64,000 nucleotides of DNA from Brevundimonas sp. (GTDB lineage: Bacteria; Pseudomonadota; Alphaproteobacteria; Caulobacterales; Caulobacteraceae). The DNA is taken from contig NZ_JACVCG010000001.1 in assembly GCF_016742135.1 (NCBI RefSeq), positions 372,001 through 436,000 of the forward strand, read 5' to 3'. The notes beneath the pieces were generated by a model. It ran no database searches. It was given only the letters and a program-made list of their open reading frames with translations, and was not told where the DNA came from. Shown here piece by piece: positions 1-7,439 of this stretch; position 1 is the stretch's first letter, and every line of letters begins with the position of its first letter. The translations under genes were made by a program, and so were the position numbers.

Positions 1-611
1 GCTGCGACCTCGAGGCCGAGGTCGTGATCGTCACCGGCGACGTGCCGCAGGGCGTCTCCCGCGAGGAGGCGCTGGGCCACATCCGCCTCGTCGGTCTGGT
101 CAACGACGTATCCTTGCGCAACCTGATTCCGGCCGAGCTGGCCAAGGGCTTCGGCTTCGTCCAGTCCAAGCCGGCCAGCGCCTTCACGCCCGTTTTCGTG
201 ACGCCCGACTCGCTGGGCGACCGCTGGAAGGACGGCAAGCTGCACGGCGCCCTGACGGTCACCCTGAACGGCCAGCCGTTCGGTCAAGCCGATGCCGGCG
301 ACGACATGACCTTCTGCTTCGGCACCCTGATCGCCCACCTGGCCAGGACCCGGTCGCTGGTGGCGGGCTCGATTATCGGCTCGGGCACGGTCTCGAACCG
401 CGACGCCGACGGCGGCCCGGGCAAGCCGGTCAGCGAGGGCGGCCTCGGCTATTCCTGCATCGCCGAGGTCCGCACGGTCGAGACCATCCTGCGCGGCAAG
501 CCCGAGACGCCCTTCCTGCAGCACGGCGACACCGTCCGCATCGAAATGCTGGACGAAAAGCACCACTCGATCTTCGGTACGATCGAACAGAGGGTGGAGC
601 CCGTGGGATGA
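1..611 (+). CDS. Fumarylacetoacetate hydrolase (FAH) family protein, 3' part only
   Basis: The reading frame is open from the window edge to a TGA at 609-611, so about 202 C-terminal residues are seen and the true start lies upstream. Family motifs are visible: NDVSLRN, a GSIIGSGTVSN stretch typical of the FAH fold, and a C-terminal GDTVRIEM segment near the usual end of these enzymes. FAH-family enzymes hydrolyse C-C bonds in beta-diketo acids, or act as isomerases or decarboxylases in aromatic catabolism, using a divalent metal. The metal-binding N-terminal motif is outside the window, so the substrate cannot be assigned. It could be the fumarylacetoacetase of tyrosine degradation or a relative. 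An internal ATG at 24 is unlikely to be the start because the protein would lack the N-terminal half. Confidence 0.85.
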   Translation, partial: CDLEAEVVIVTGDVPQGVSREEALGHIRLVGLVNDVSLRNLIPAELAKGFGFVQSKPASAFTPVFVTPDSLGDRWKDGKLHGALTVTLNGQPFGQADAGDDMTFCFGTLIAHLARTRSLVAGSIIGSGTVSNRDADGGPGKPVSEGGLGYSCIAEVRTVETILRGKPETPFLQHGDTVRIEMLDEKHHSIFGTIEQRVEPVG

Positions 612-668
612 ATGCGCTCGGCGGTATGGCGCACCCGGCGGTGATCCGCTAAATCCGCCGGACCTCAC

Positions 669-753
669 GCGGGTGTGGTGGAATTGGTAGACGCGCCGGA
701 CTCAAAATCCGGTTCCGAAAGGAGTGTCGGTTCGAGCCCGACCACCCGCACCA
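669..753 (+). tRNA. tRNA-Leu (anticodon CAA)
   Basis: An 85-nt cloverleaf with a 7-bp acceptor stem (GCGGGTG pairing with CACCCGC), discriminator A and an encoded CCA at 751-753. The anticodon stem CCGGA/TCCGG encloses loop CTCAAAA, giving anticodon CAA, which reads UUG. The long variable arm is that of a class II tRNA, as expected for leucine, and the T-loop GTTCGAGC is canonical. It ends 6 bp before the stop codon of the convergent methyltransferase gene. Confidence 0.97.
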
Positions 754-759
754 TGGCCT

Positions 760-1734
760 TCAGGGCTGGCCGGCCTTCTGGATGATCAGGCCGAACGATG
801 TGGTGGCGAATCCGGCCAGCGCCAGCCGCAGGTGAGGCTCCGGCAGATAGGGCGGGATGTCGACGAAGCTGTCGACGGGCCCACTTCCGGCATCGAAATC
901 CAGCGGCGCGACCGTATGGCCCGCAGCGGTCAGCCGCTCGGCCAGGGCGCTCAGGTCGCGGCGACGATACAGCACGGTGCCCCCGGTTTCGAGCGTGTGC
1001 ACATCCGACGTCAGGTTCAACTCGGTCGTATGGATAGCGAATCCGCCGGGCTGGAGGGTGTCGATCGACCGCTCGATAAAGGCCATGCCCGCTTCCAGAC
1101 TGCCCAGGTGCTCCAGCGCACAGGCGGACCAGCAGAAGTCGTAACCGGTCAGATCGTCCGGGATGGCGTTCATGTCCACGACGCGAAAATCAACGGCGGC
1201 CTCGAACACCTCGGGGTCGCACAGGTCCGGGCGCATCAAGGCCGCCTTGCCTTCGGCGTGCTGATCGGTGGCGGTCCATCCAGCATCGGCAGCCTGCTCC
1301 GGCGCCAGATCGGTGCCCATGATCCGGCATCCCCGCGAGGCGAAATAAGCCGCCAGCGGCTCTCGCCCGACGCCAAAGCCCAGGCCCCGTGCCCCGGCGC
1401 GCAGCTGGCGGCGCTCATGCAGGGCCTGGGCGATGAACACGAACTCCCACAGCTTGCGATGATAGCGCAGCCGTTCGCCCAGCCGCTCCGACCAGTTGGA
1501 GAACCACGGGGTCTCGAAATCCGTCTGACGACAGGGACGGGACTGGTTCAGGACGTCCATTCCGGGTTTGCGATCGTCGCGCAGGGTCGGGCTGCCAAGC
1601 CAGTGGCCCTCATCCGGCAGGCGCAGGGCGGCCAGGGCATGCATCTGGCTTTCCAGAAGCGCGATACGGTTCCGCAACTCGGCCATCTGGCGCGCGGTTT
1701 CGTCCGGGTCGGGCACGATCGGATCGGTCGTCAT
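760..1734 (-). CDS. Class I SAM-dependent methyltransferase
   Basis: A 324-residue protein. The N-terminal 40 residues form a short predicted coiled coil (AELRNRIALLESQMHAL). A Rossmann methyltransferase follows: glycine-rich motif I in LGFGVGREPLAAYFASRG, an acidic residue ending the next strand (GTDLAP), the VVDMNAIPDDL region corresponding to motif II, and ALEHLG before the later strands. This is the fold of small-molecule or glycan methyltransferases; the substrate is not evident. It is a single gene, convergent with tRNA-Leu and divergent from the MFS gene at 1836, so a promoter should lie in 1735-1835. Methyltransferase is well supported; anything more specific would be a guess. Confidence 0.8.
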   Translation of the reverse strand: MTTDPIVPDPDETARQMAELRNRIALLESQMHALAALRLPDEGHWLGSPTLRDDRKPGMDVLNQSRPCRQTDFETPWFSNWSERLGERLRYHRKLWEFVFIAQALHERRQLRAGARGLGFGVGREPLAAYFASRGCRIMGTDLAPEQAADAGWTATDQHAEGKAALMRPDLCDPEVFEAAVDFRVVDMNAIPDDLTGYDFCWSACALEHLGSLEAGMAFIERSIDTLQPGGFAIHTTELNLTSDVHTLETGGTVLYRRRDLSALAERLTAAGHTVAPLDFDAGSGPVDSFVDIPPYLPEPHLRLALAGFATTSFGLIIQKAGQP

Positions 1735-1835
1735 GTCAGACGATTAGCAGAGGGATACCGGTCGTCGACCCTGAAATGGCCCGGGCGTCGCCTTTCGCGG
1801 TTGCAATACCGGCCCCCCCGTCACATCTGCACGGC

Positions 1836-3086
1836 ATGCAAACCGGCGATGTACCGACTACCAAGCCCGTGCGCGGCCCGGGCTTTCCCGAGTTCGTCGC
1901 CCTGATCGCCATGATGATGGCGCTGAATGCCCTGGCCATCGACATGATGCTGCCGGCGCTCCCCGCCATCGGCGAGGCCCTGAGCGTGGCCTCCGAAAAC
2001 TCCCGCCAATGGGTGATCACCGCCTATCTGCTCGGCTTCGGTGTGGCCCAGTTGATCTATGGGCCGCTGGCCGACCGCTACGGGCGCAAACCCGTGCTGA
2101 TGGTGGGACTCGGTCTCTATGTGCTGTTCAGCGTGGTGGCGGCCTTCACCACCACGTTCGAGGCCCTGATCCTCGCGCGGCTGGGCACCGGACTGGGCGC
2201 GGCGGCGCTCCGCGTGCTGGCCGTGTCGATCGTACGCGACCGCTATTCCGGGCGGACCATGGCGCGGGTCATGTCGCTGAGCTTCCTCGTCTTCCTTGGC
2301 GTGCCGATTCTGGCGCCGACGCTGGGTCAGCTGGTGCTGTTCGTGGCACCCTGGCGCTGGATTTTCGGCGTGCTGGCGCTGGCCGGGTCGGCTTTCATGA
2401 TCTGGGCCCTGATCCGCCTGCCCGAGACGCTGGCACCCGAGAACCGTCTGCCGATCCGCCTTGGCCGGATCGCCGAGGCCTTCCGCGCGGTGGTCAGCGA
2501 CCGGCTGTCGGTCGGCTACACCCTGGCCATGACCGCGATCACCGGGGCCCTGTTCGCCTTCATCAACTCCAGCCAGCAGATCTTCTTCGATGTGTTCCAG
2601 CAGCCGGGTCTGTTTACCACCGTCTTCGGCCTGATGGCGGCGGGCATCGCCGTGGCCTCCCTGACCAATGCCCGGCTGGTCGAGCGGCTGGGATCACGAC
2701 GTCTCTCGCATCTGGCCCTGATCGGCTTCATCGCCTCGGCCGCCGTCCATGCAGGGGTGGCCCTGTCCGGGAATGAGAGCCTGATCAGTTTCGCCGTGCT
2801 TCAGGGTCTGACCATGTTCTGCTTTGGCTTCATCGCGGGAAATCTCGGGGCCCTCGCCATGAACAACATGGGCCGGATCGCGGGCACAGCCTCGTCGGTG
2901 CAGGGGTTCGTCTCCACCACCTTCGGCTCACTGGCCGGCTTCGTGATCGGTCAGAGCTTTGACGGAACGGCGGCACCCATGACCCTCGGCATCACGATCT
3001 GCGGAATTCTGGCGCTGATCGCGGTGCTGGTCGCCGAGCGCGGCACGTTGTTCAGCACCGCCGAGAGGGCGAGCCGCCCGGCCTGA
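1836..3086 (+). CDS. MFS transporter, Bcr/CflA drug-efflux type
   Basis: A 416-residue inner-membrane protein with about 12 hydrophobic segments. The start chosen is ATG 1836 (MQTGDVPTTKP), which places a short cytoplasmic tail before the first membrane helix; an upstream ATG at 1776 would add 20 uncharged residues with no family counterpart. The MFS loop 2-3 signature is present as GPLADRYGRKPVL, and the acidic MALNALAIDMMLPALP segment in helix 1 is typical of Bcr/CflA proton-coupled exporters for drugs such as bicyclomycin or chloramphenicol, or for small metabolites. The substrate cannot be read from sequence. It stands alone, 100 bp upstream of the M1 peptidase gene. Confidence 0.85.
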   Translation: MQTGDVPTTKPVRGPGFPEFVALIAMMMALNALAIDMMLPALPAIGEALSVASENSRQWVITAYLLGFGVAQLIYGPLADRYGRKPVLMVGLGLYVLFSVVAAFTTTFEALILARLGTGLGAAALRVLAVSIVRDRYSGRTMARVMSLSFLVFLGVPILAPTLGQLVLFVAPWRWIFGVLALAGSAFMIWALIRLPETLAPENRLPIRLGRIAEAFRAVVSDRLSVGYTLAMTAITGALFAFINSSQQIFFDVFQQPGLFTTVFGLMAAGIAVASLTNARLVERLGSRRLSHLALIGFIASAAVHAGVALSGNESLISFAVLQGLTMFCFGFIAGNLGALAMNNMGRIAGTASSVQGFVSTTFGSLAGFVIGQSFDGTAAPMTLGITICGILALIAVLVAERGTLFSTAERASRPA

Positions 3087-3186
3087 GCTTGACCTTGCGC
3101 GGCCGGACTGGTCCGGTGACCGGAACGAAGGGCTGCCCGGACACATATCCGGCGGGTGCCCGAAACGACACCATGAGGAACCCCCG

Positions 3187-5133
3187 ATGGCCTTCAAACT
3201 CGCATCCGTCTCTACCCTCGCCATCACTGCCGCCCTGGGCCTGACTCTTGGGGCCTGTGCCTCGATGCCGGGATGGGGCGGTTCGGGCACCGCACCCGCC
3301 ATTCAGGCACCCGCCGACGTCCAGTGGGTGCGGGATGTCCATTCGTATGCCCGGCCCGAGATCGCGCGCGTTCACCATGTGGACCTCAACCTCGCGGCGG
3401 ACTTCGAGCGCCGCATGCTGGCCGGCACGGCCAGCCTCAGCATCACGGCGGAGCCGGGCGCAACCGAGATCATCCTGGACATCCGGGATCTGGATATTCA
3501 CGGCGTGCGCTCGGACGATGGCCCGCTGGACTACACCATCGGCCAGGAAAGCCCCTTCATGGGCAAGCCGCTGATCATCGCCATTCCCTTTACCGAGGGC
3601 CGCATCCACATTGACTACTCCACCCGGCCCGAGGCGGCCGCCCTGCAGTGGCTGAAACCGGAGCAGACGGCGGGCGGACGGCTTCCCTATATGTTCAGCC
3701 AGGGTCAGGCGATCCTGACCCGGACCTGGATCCCGACCCAGGACAGCCCCGGCATCCGCCAGACCTACTCGGCCCGGATCAGTGTTCCCGAGGGCATGAC
3801 AGCGGTGATGAGCGCCGAGATGCTGACGCCCGGCGGCGAGCCGGACCCGCGGGGCCGCGCCTTCCACTTTCGCATGGACAACCCGGTGCCCCCCTATCTG
3901 ATCGCCATCGGGGTGGGTGACATCGCCTTCCAGGCTCTGGGCGCACGCACCGGTGTCTACACCGAGCCGTCGATGCTGGCGCGCTCTGCGGCCGAGTTCC
4001 CCGAGGTTGAGGCCATGGTCGAGGCCGCCGAGGGGCTCTACGGGCCTTACATCTGGGGCCGCTACGACCTGCTGGTCCTGCCGCCCAGCTTCCCGTTCGG
4101 TGGCATGGAAAATCCGCGCCTGACCTTTGCCACCCCCACCATCATTGCTGGAGACCAGTCGCTGGTCGCCCTGGTTGCCCACGAACTGGCCCATAGCTGG
4201 TCCGGCAATCTGGTGACGAATGCCACCTGGGACGACTTCTGGCTCAACGAGGGCTTCACCGTCTATTTCGAGAACCGGATCATGGAAGCGGTCTATGGCC
4301 GCGACCGCGCCATGCAGGAGCAGGTGCTGGGATGGGAGGACCTTCAGAGCGCCCTTGCCACCCTGCCGCCCGAGGATACCCGACTGAAACTGGACCTCGC
4401 CGGGCGCGATCCAGACGACGGCATGACCAATATCGCCTATGAGAAGGGCGCCTTCTTCCTGCGGACGATCGAGCGGACCGTCGGGCGCGACCGGTTCGAC
4501 GCCTGGCTGAAGGGCTATTTCGAACGCAACGCCTACCGGCCCATGACGACCGCCATGTTCCTCGAGGACATCCGCACCTATCTGATCCGGGGGGACGCCG
4601 CGCTTGAACAGGCCCTGATGATGGACGCCTGGGTCTATCAGCCCGGCCTGCCCTCCAATGCCGTCGCCCCGGTCTCGCAAGCCTTTGATCCGGTCGATTC
4701 CGCCGCCCGCAGCGTCTTCCTCGATGGTGGGGCGCCGCCGCAATCCCTGTGGCAGGGCTGGAACACCCAGCAGCGTCAGCGCTTCCTCGCCTGGCGGCCC
4801 GAGGGGCATCAGGCCGGTCAGGACTGGCTGAGCGAAGCCCAACTGAAAACGCTGGACGAAAGCCTGGGGCTGTCGGTGGAGGGCAATGCGGAAGTGCTGT
4901 TCGCCTGGCTGCAGATCGCCATGACCCATCGCTATGAACCGGCCGTGGCCCCGACCGAAGCCTTCCTGACCGGCATGGGGCGGCGCAAATTCGTCCTGCC
5001 CCTGTTCCAGACCCTGTGGGGCGAGGGCGAGTGGGGCCGCGATCTGGCGCGTCGCATCTATGCCCGGTCGCGACCGCTGTATCACCCTGTGACCAGCAAC
5101 TCTGTCGACGCCGTGGTGGGCGTGCCGGACTGA
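3187..5133 (+). CDS. M1-family metallopeptidase, leukotriene A4 hydrolase-like lipoprotein
   Basis: A 648-residue zinc aminopeptidase. The N-terminus carries a signal peptide ending in lipobox LGAC, so it should be lipid-anchored in the periplasm or outer membrane. The exopeptidase motif GGMENPR is followed by the zinc site HELAH at residues 332-336 and the third ligand E355 in WLNEG, the HExxH-18-E spacing of family M1. The alpha-helical C-terminal third after about residue 480 resembles the leukotriene A4 hydrolase C-terminal domain, which also occurs in bacterial cold-active aminopeptidases. It probably trims N-terminal residues from periplasmic peptides; an epoxide hydrolase activity cannot be judged. 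The start has an AGGAA-like ribosome site about 10 nt upstream. Confidence 0.93.
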   Translation: MAFKLASVSTLAITAALGLTLGACASMPGWGGSGTAPAIQAPADVQWVRDVHSYARPEIARVHHVDLNLAADFERRMLAGTASLSITAEPGATEIILDIRDLDIHGVRSDDGPLDYTIGQESPFMGKPLIIAIPFTEGRIHIDYSTRPEAAALQWLKPEQTAGGRLPYMFSQGQAILTRTWIPTQDSPGIRQTYSARISVPEGMTAVMSAEMLTPGGEPDPRGRAFHFRMDNPVPPYLIAIGVGDIAFQALGARTGVYTEPSMLARSAAEFPEVEAMVEAAEGLYGPYIWGRYDLLVLPPSFPFGGMENPRLTFATPTIIAGDQSLVALVAHELAHSWSGNLVTNATWDDFWLNEGFTVYFENRIMEAVYGRDRAMQEQVLGWEDLQSALATLPPEDTRLKLDLAGRDPDDGMTNIAYEKGAFFLRTIERTVGRDRFDAWLKGYFERNAYRPMTTAMFLEDIRTYLIRGDAALEQALMMDAWVYQPGLPSNAVAPVSQAFDPVDSAARSVFLDGGAPPQSLWQGWNTQQRQRFLAWRPEGHQAGQDWLSEAQLKTLDESLGLSVEGNAEVLFAWLQIAMTHRYEPAVAPTEAFLTGMGRRKFVLPLFQTLWGEGEWGRDLARRIYARSRPLYHPVTSNSVDAVVGVPD

Positions 5134-5196
5134 TGACGGCGCTGCCGATTTCACGCCATAATTGACAGAACGATGACTGTGTTCTGAAAACCACTG

Positions 5197-5210
5197 TTAC
5201 CGGCCGGTAA
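5197..5210. promoter_or_regulatory. 14-bp perfect palindrome upstream of the beta-barrel gene, possible operator
   Basis: The sequence TTACCGGCCGGTAA is a perfect palindrome, 96 bp before the ATG of the outer-membrane protein gene at 5306. A TTGACA hexamer lies just upstream at 5163-5168. The symmetry is consistent with a dimeric regulator site, but no family can be named. Confidence 0.4.
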
Positions 5211-5260
5211 TCCTTTGGCCATGGAAAGGACAGAACCAGATTACTAGTTTTGGGCGGTCA

Positions 5261-5283
5261 GTTCAGGTGAGTGGCATCTGAAC
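5261..5283 (+). promoter_or_regulatory. Hairpin in the 5' leader of the beta-barrel gene
   Basis: GTTCAGGTG and CATCTGAAC pair as a 9-bp stem (one G-U pair) around loop AGTGG, 22 nt before the ATG at 5306. A purine-rich stretch that includes the ribosome site follows the stem. Leader hairpins of abundant outer-membrane protein mRNAs often protect the message or control translation; that role here is inference. Confidence 0.5.
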
Positions 5284-5305
5284 AAGGAAAAAAGGAACTA
5301 CAAAT

Positions 5306-5827
5306 ATGCGTAGTCTCATTCTCTCTGCTGCGGCTCTTGCATTGATCGCCACCCCGGCGCTGGCCCAGGATCCCGGTGCGAATGTTTATGGCTCGGTAGG
5401 CTACAGCCAGATCGACGCTGAAGGCTTCAATCTGGGAGCGATCACGGCCCGTGTGGGCACCCGTTTCACCCCGAATTTCGGTGTTGAAGGCGAACTGTCG
5501 TTCGGCCTGGGCGACGACTCGGGTTCGCTCGGCGGCTCGCCGGTCAACGCTGAGCTGGAATACGATGCTTCCGTGTATGGCGTGGCCTATCTGCCCGTCA
5601 GCCCGAACTTCGAACTGTTCGGTCGGGTCGGCTACGGCAAGAACGAGATCAAGTTCTCCGACACAACCGGCTCGCTTACGGTCGATGACGAAAGCTGGAA
5701 TTATGGCGTGGGTGCCCAATACTCGTTCGACGGCCAGAATGGCATTCGCGGCGACTGGACCCGTCGTGACTTCCAGGACGGTGGCGACGCCGACGTCTGG
5801 TCGCTGAACTTCGTCCGCAAGTTCTGA
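5306..5827 (+). CDS. Outer-membrane beta-barrel protein, small porin/OmpA-barrel type
   Basis: A 173-residue exported protein. A signal peptide of about 21 residues ends at ATPALA-QD. The mature chain of about 152 residues shows alternating hydrophobic strands (VYGSVGYSQID, FELFGRVGYGK, SWNYGVGAQYSF) and ends in the outer-membrane terminal phenylalanine (NFVRKF). Size and strand count fit an eight-stranded barrel of the OmpW/OmpX/OmpA-barrel class. No peptidoglycan-binding domain follows. It is a single gene with its own leader and a strong terminator at 5848-5880, and its smooth codon use suggests high expression. The exact ligand or function is unknown. Confidence 0.85.
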   Translation: MRSLILSAAALALIATPALAQDPGANVYGSVGYSQIDAEGFNLGAITARVGTRFTPNFGVEGELSFGLGDDSGSLGGSPVNAELEYDASVYGVAYLPVSPNFELFGRVGYGKNEIKFSDTTGSLTVDDESWNYGVGAQYSFDGQNGIRGDWTRRDFQDGGDADVWSLNFVRKF

Positions 5828-5847
5828 TCCCGACCGACGACACGATA

Positions 5848-5880
5848 ACGGCGCGTCACCCTGCGGTGGCGCGCCGTTTC
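5848..5880 (+). terminator. Rho-independent terminator of the beta-barrel gene
   Basis: ACGGCGCG and CGCGCCGT form the base of a GC-rich stem (inner TCAC/GTGG pairs with one wobble) around loop CCTGCG, followed by TTTC. It starts 21 bp after the stop codon. Confidence 0.8.
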
Positions 5881-5897
5881 TGTGTCCGGCGACGGGA

Positions 5898-6179
5898 TCA
5901 GGCCAGTTCGGGCTTCAGGGCCCAGCGCATGGATCCCTCACCGAACGGCCGGAAGAACAGGTCGCGGTATTTCTCGAAGACCTCGATGATCCTCTGGGCA
6001 AGGTCCTGGGCGACGGTTTCGCCACGCTGGCGCTTGAGGGCCGCGACGCACTGCACGACCTGCGCCTGATGGCACGAGCCGCCCATACTCTTGAGCACGG
6101 TGGCCACATCACGGGCCAGGGGCTCGTCAATTCCGGCCATCCAGGGGCCCGAGAACTCGGGCGCGGCGAATTGGGTCAT
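5898..6179 (-). CDS. Small conserved-looking protein of unknown function, 93 aa
   Basis: A 93-residue soluble protein without signal peptide or membrane segment. It is predicted mainly helical (DVATVLKSMGG, AQVVQCVAALKRQRGETVAQDLAQRIIEVFEKYRDLF), and the central part resembles a small winged-helix or DUF-type fold, but no family is recognised. A GGGAG ribosome site precedes the ATG. It lies 98 bp after the KAS III-like gene on the same strand, so it may be the last gene of that run or have its own promoter in 6180-6277. It is convergent with the beta-barrel gene. Confidence 0.65.
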   Translation of the reverse strand: MTQFAAPEFSGPWMAGIDEPLARDVATVLKSMGGSCHQAQVVQCVAALKRQRGETVAQDLAQRIIEVFEKYRDLFFRPFGEGSMRWALKPELA

Positions 6180-6277
6180 GGATCTGGGCTCCCGTTACGA
6201 CGCCAAGACTTGAGACACCCGTTCGCAAAAACCCCTGCCGCGTGCAAGCGGTGCCATAAAATGTGATCGTCAGGGGA

Positions 6278-7411
6278 TCAGCCCCGCTTGCGCACAAACA
6301 CCGTGCCGGCGGAATAGCCGGCGCCGAAACTGCAGATCAGCCCCACCTCACCCGGCACCATCCCCTCCTGATGCAGGTGGAAGGCGATCACCGATCCTGC
6401 GGAGGAGGTGTTGGCGTATTCGTCGAGGATGATGACGTTCTCGGACGGCGCGGGATCGCGGCCCAGCACCTTGCGGCCGATCATCTCATTCATGTTGATA
6501 TTGGCCTGGTGCAGCCACAGCCGCTTCAGTTCGGTCGGCTCCAGGCCCAGATCGTTCGCGTGGCTGACGATCATCTCGGACACCATGGGCACGACATCCT
6601 TGAAGACCTTGCGGCCCTGCTGGACAAACATCTTGTCGGGCTTGCCGATGCCCTCGGGTGCCGCATTGTTCAGGAAGCCGAAATTATTGCGGATGTTGTT
6701 CGAGAAGGTGGTCTTCAGGCGGGTGCCCAGAATGTCCCAGCCCCCAGGCCCGGCCTGTTCGGCGGACTCGATGATCACGGCGGTGGCGACGTCGCCGAAG
6801 ATGAAGTGGCTGTCGCGGTCCTTGAAGTTCAGATGGGCCGAGCAGACCTCGGGGTTGACCATCAGCACGGCCTTGACCGAGCCCGAGGCGATGAAGTCAG
6901 CCGCCGTCTTGATGCCAAAGGTGGCCGAGGAGCAGGCGACATTCATGTCAAAGGCAAAGCCCTCTATGCCCAGGGCCTGCTGCACTTCGATGGCCATCGC
7001 CGGGTAGGGCCGCTGCATGTTCGAGGCGGCGCACAGAACGGCGCCGATCTCGCTGACCGGCTTGCCCCAGGCGGCGATGGCGTCCCGCGCCGCCTTGACC
7101 GCCATCTCCGCCAGGATCGACAGATCCTCATTGGGGCGCTCGGGAAGGTGCGGGACCATGCGCTCGGGGTCCAGCACCCCGGTCTTGTCCAGCACGAAGC
7201 GGCTCTTGATGCCCGAGGCCTTCTCGATGAACTCGACCGACGACGGCGTCAGGGCCTCGCGCGTGCCGGCGGCGATTTCATCGGCGTTACGCGCGTTTTC
7301 CAGTTCGGCCCAGGCGTTGTAGGCCGCGACCAGTTCGGCGTTGGAAATGGATTGTTCCGGCGTGAACAGGCCGGTGGCGGCGATGACGGCGGTCGGAGAA
7401 GAGGCGCTCAC
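6278..7411 (-). CDS. Beta-ketoacyl-ACP synthase III-like ketosynthase (FabH superfamily)
   Basis: A 377-residue thiolase-fold enzyme with the full KAS III triad: Cys160 in VACSSATF, His301 in LHQAN and Asn334 in YANTSSAG. FabH proper is about 320 residues; this protein is longer by an N-terminal insertion of about 50 residues (30-75). It therefore belongs to a FabH-like subgroup that may prime with other acyl-CoAs rather than starting bulk fatty-acid synthesis. It condenses an acyl-CoA with a malonyl carrier. It follows kpsC by 28 bp on the same strand, suggesting cotranscription with kpsC, the CitE-like lyase and the SDR. The acyl substrate is not predictable from what can be seen. Confidence 0.88.
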   Translation of the reverse strand: MSASSPTAVIAATGLFTPEQSISNAELVAAYNAWAELENARNADEIAAGTREALTPSSVEFIEKASGIKSRFVLDKTGVLDPERMVPHLPERPNEDLSILAEMAVKAARDAIAAWGKPVSEIGAVLCAASNMQRPYPAMAIEVQQALGIEGFAFDMNVACSSATFGIKTAADFIASGSVKAVLMVNPEVCSAHLNFKDRDSHFIFGDVATAVIIESAEQAGPGGWDILGTRLKTTFSNNIRNNFGFLNNAAPEGIGKPDKMFVQQGRKVFKDVVPMVSEMIVSHANDLGLEPTELKRLWLHQANINMNEMIGRKVLGRDPAPSENVIILDEYANTSSAGSVIAFHLHQEGMVPGEVGLICSFGAGYSAGTVFVRKRG

Positions 7412-7439
7412 AAGGGTATCCGTGTTCTGATGCTGGCCT

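Noticed and set aside
3052-5154. 700-residue minus-strand frame over the M1 peptidase
   Set aside because: The sense gene has HELAH-18-E and GGMENPR motifs; the antisense reading shows no family.
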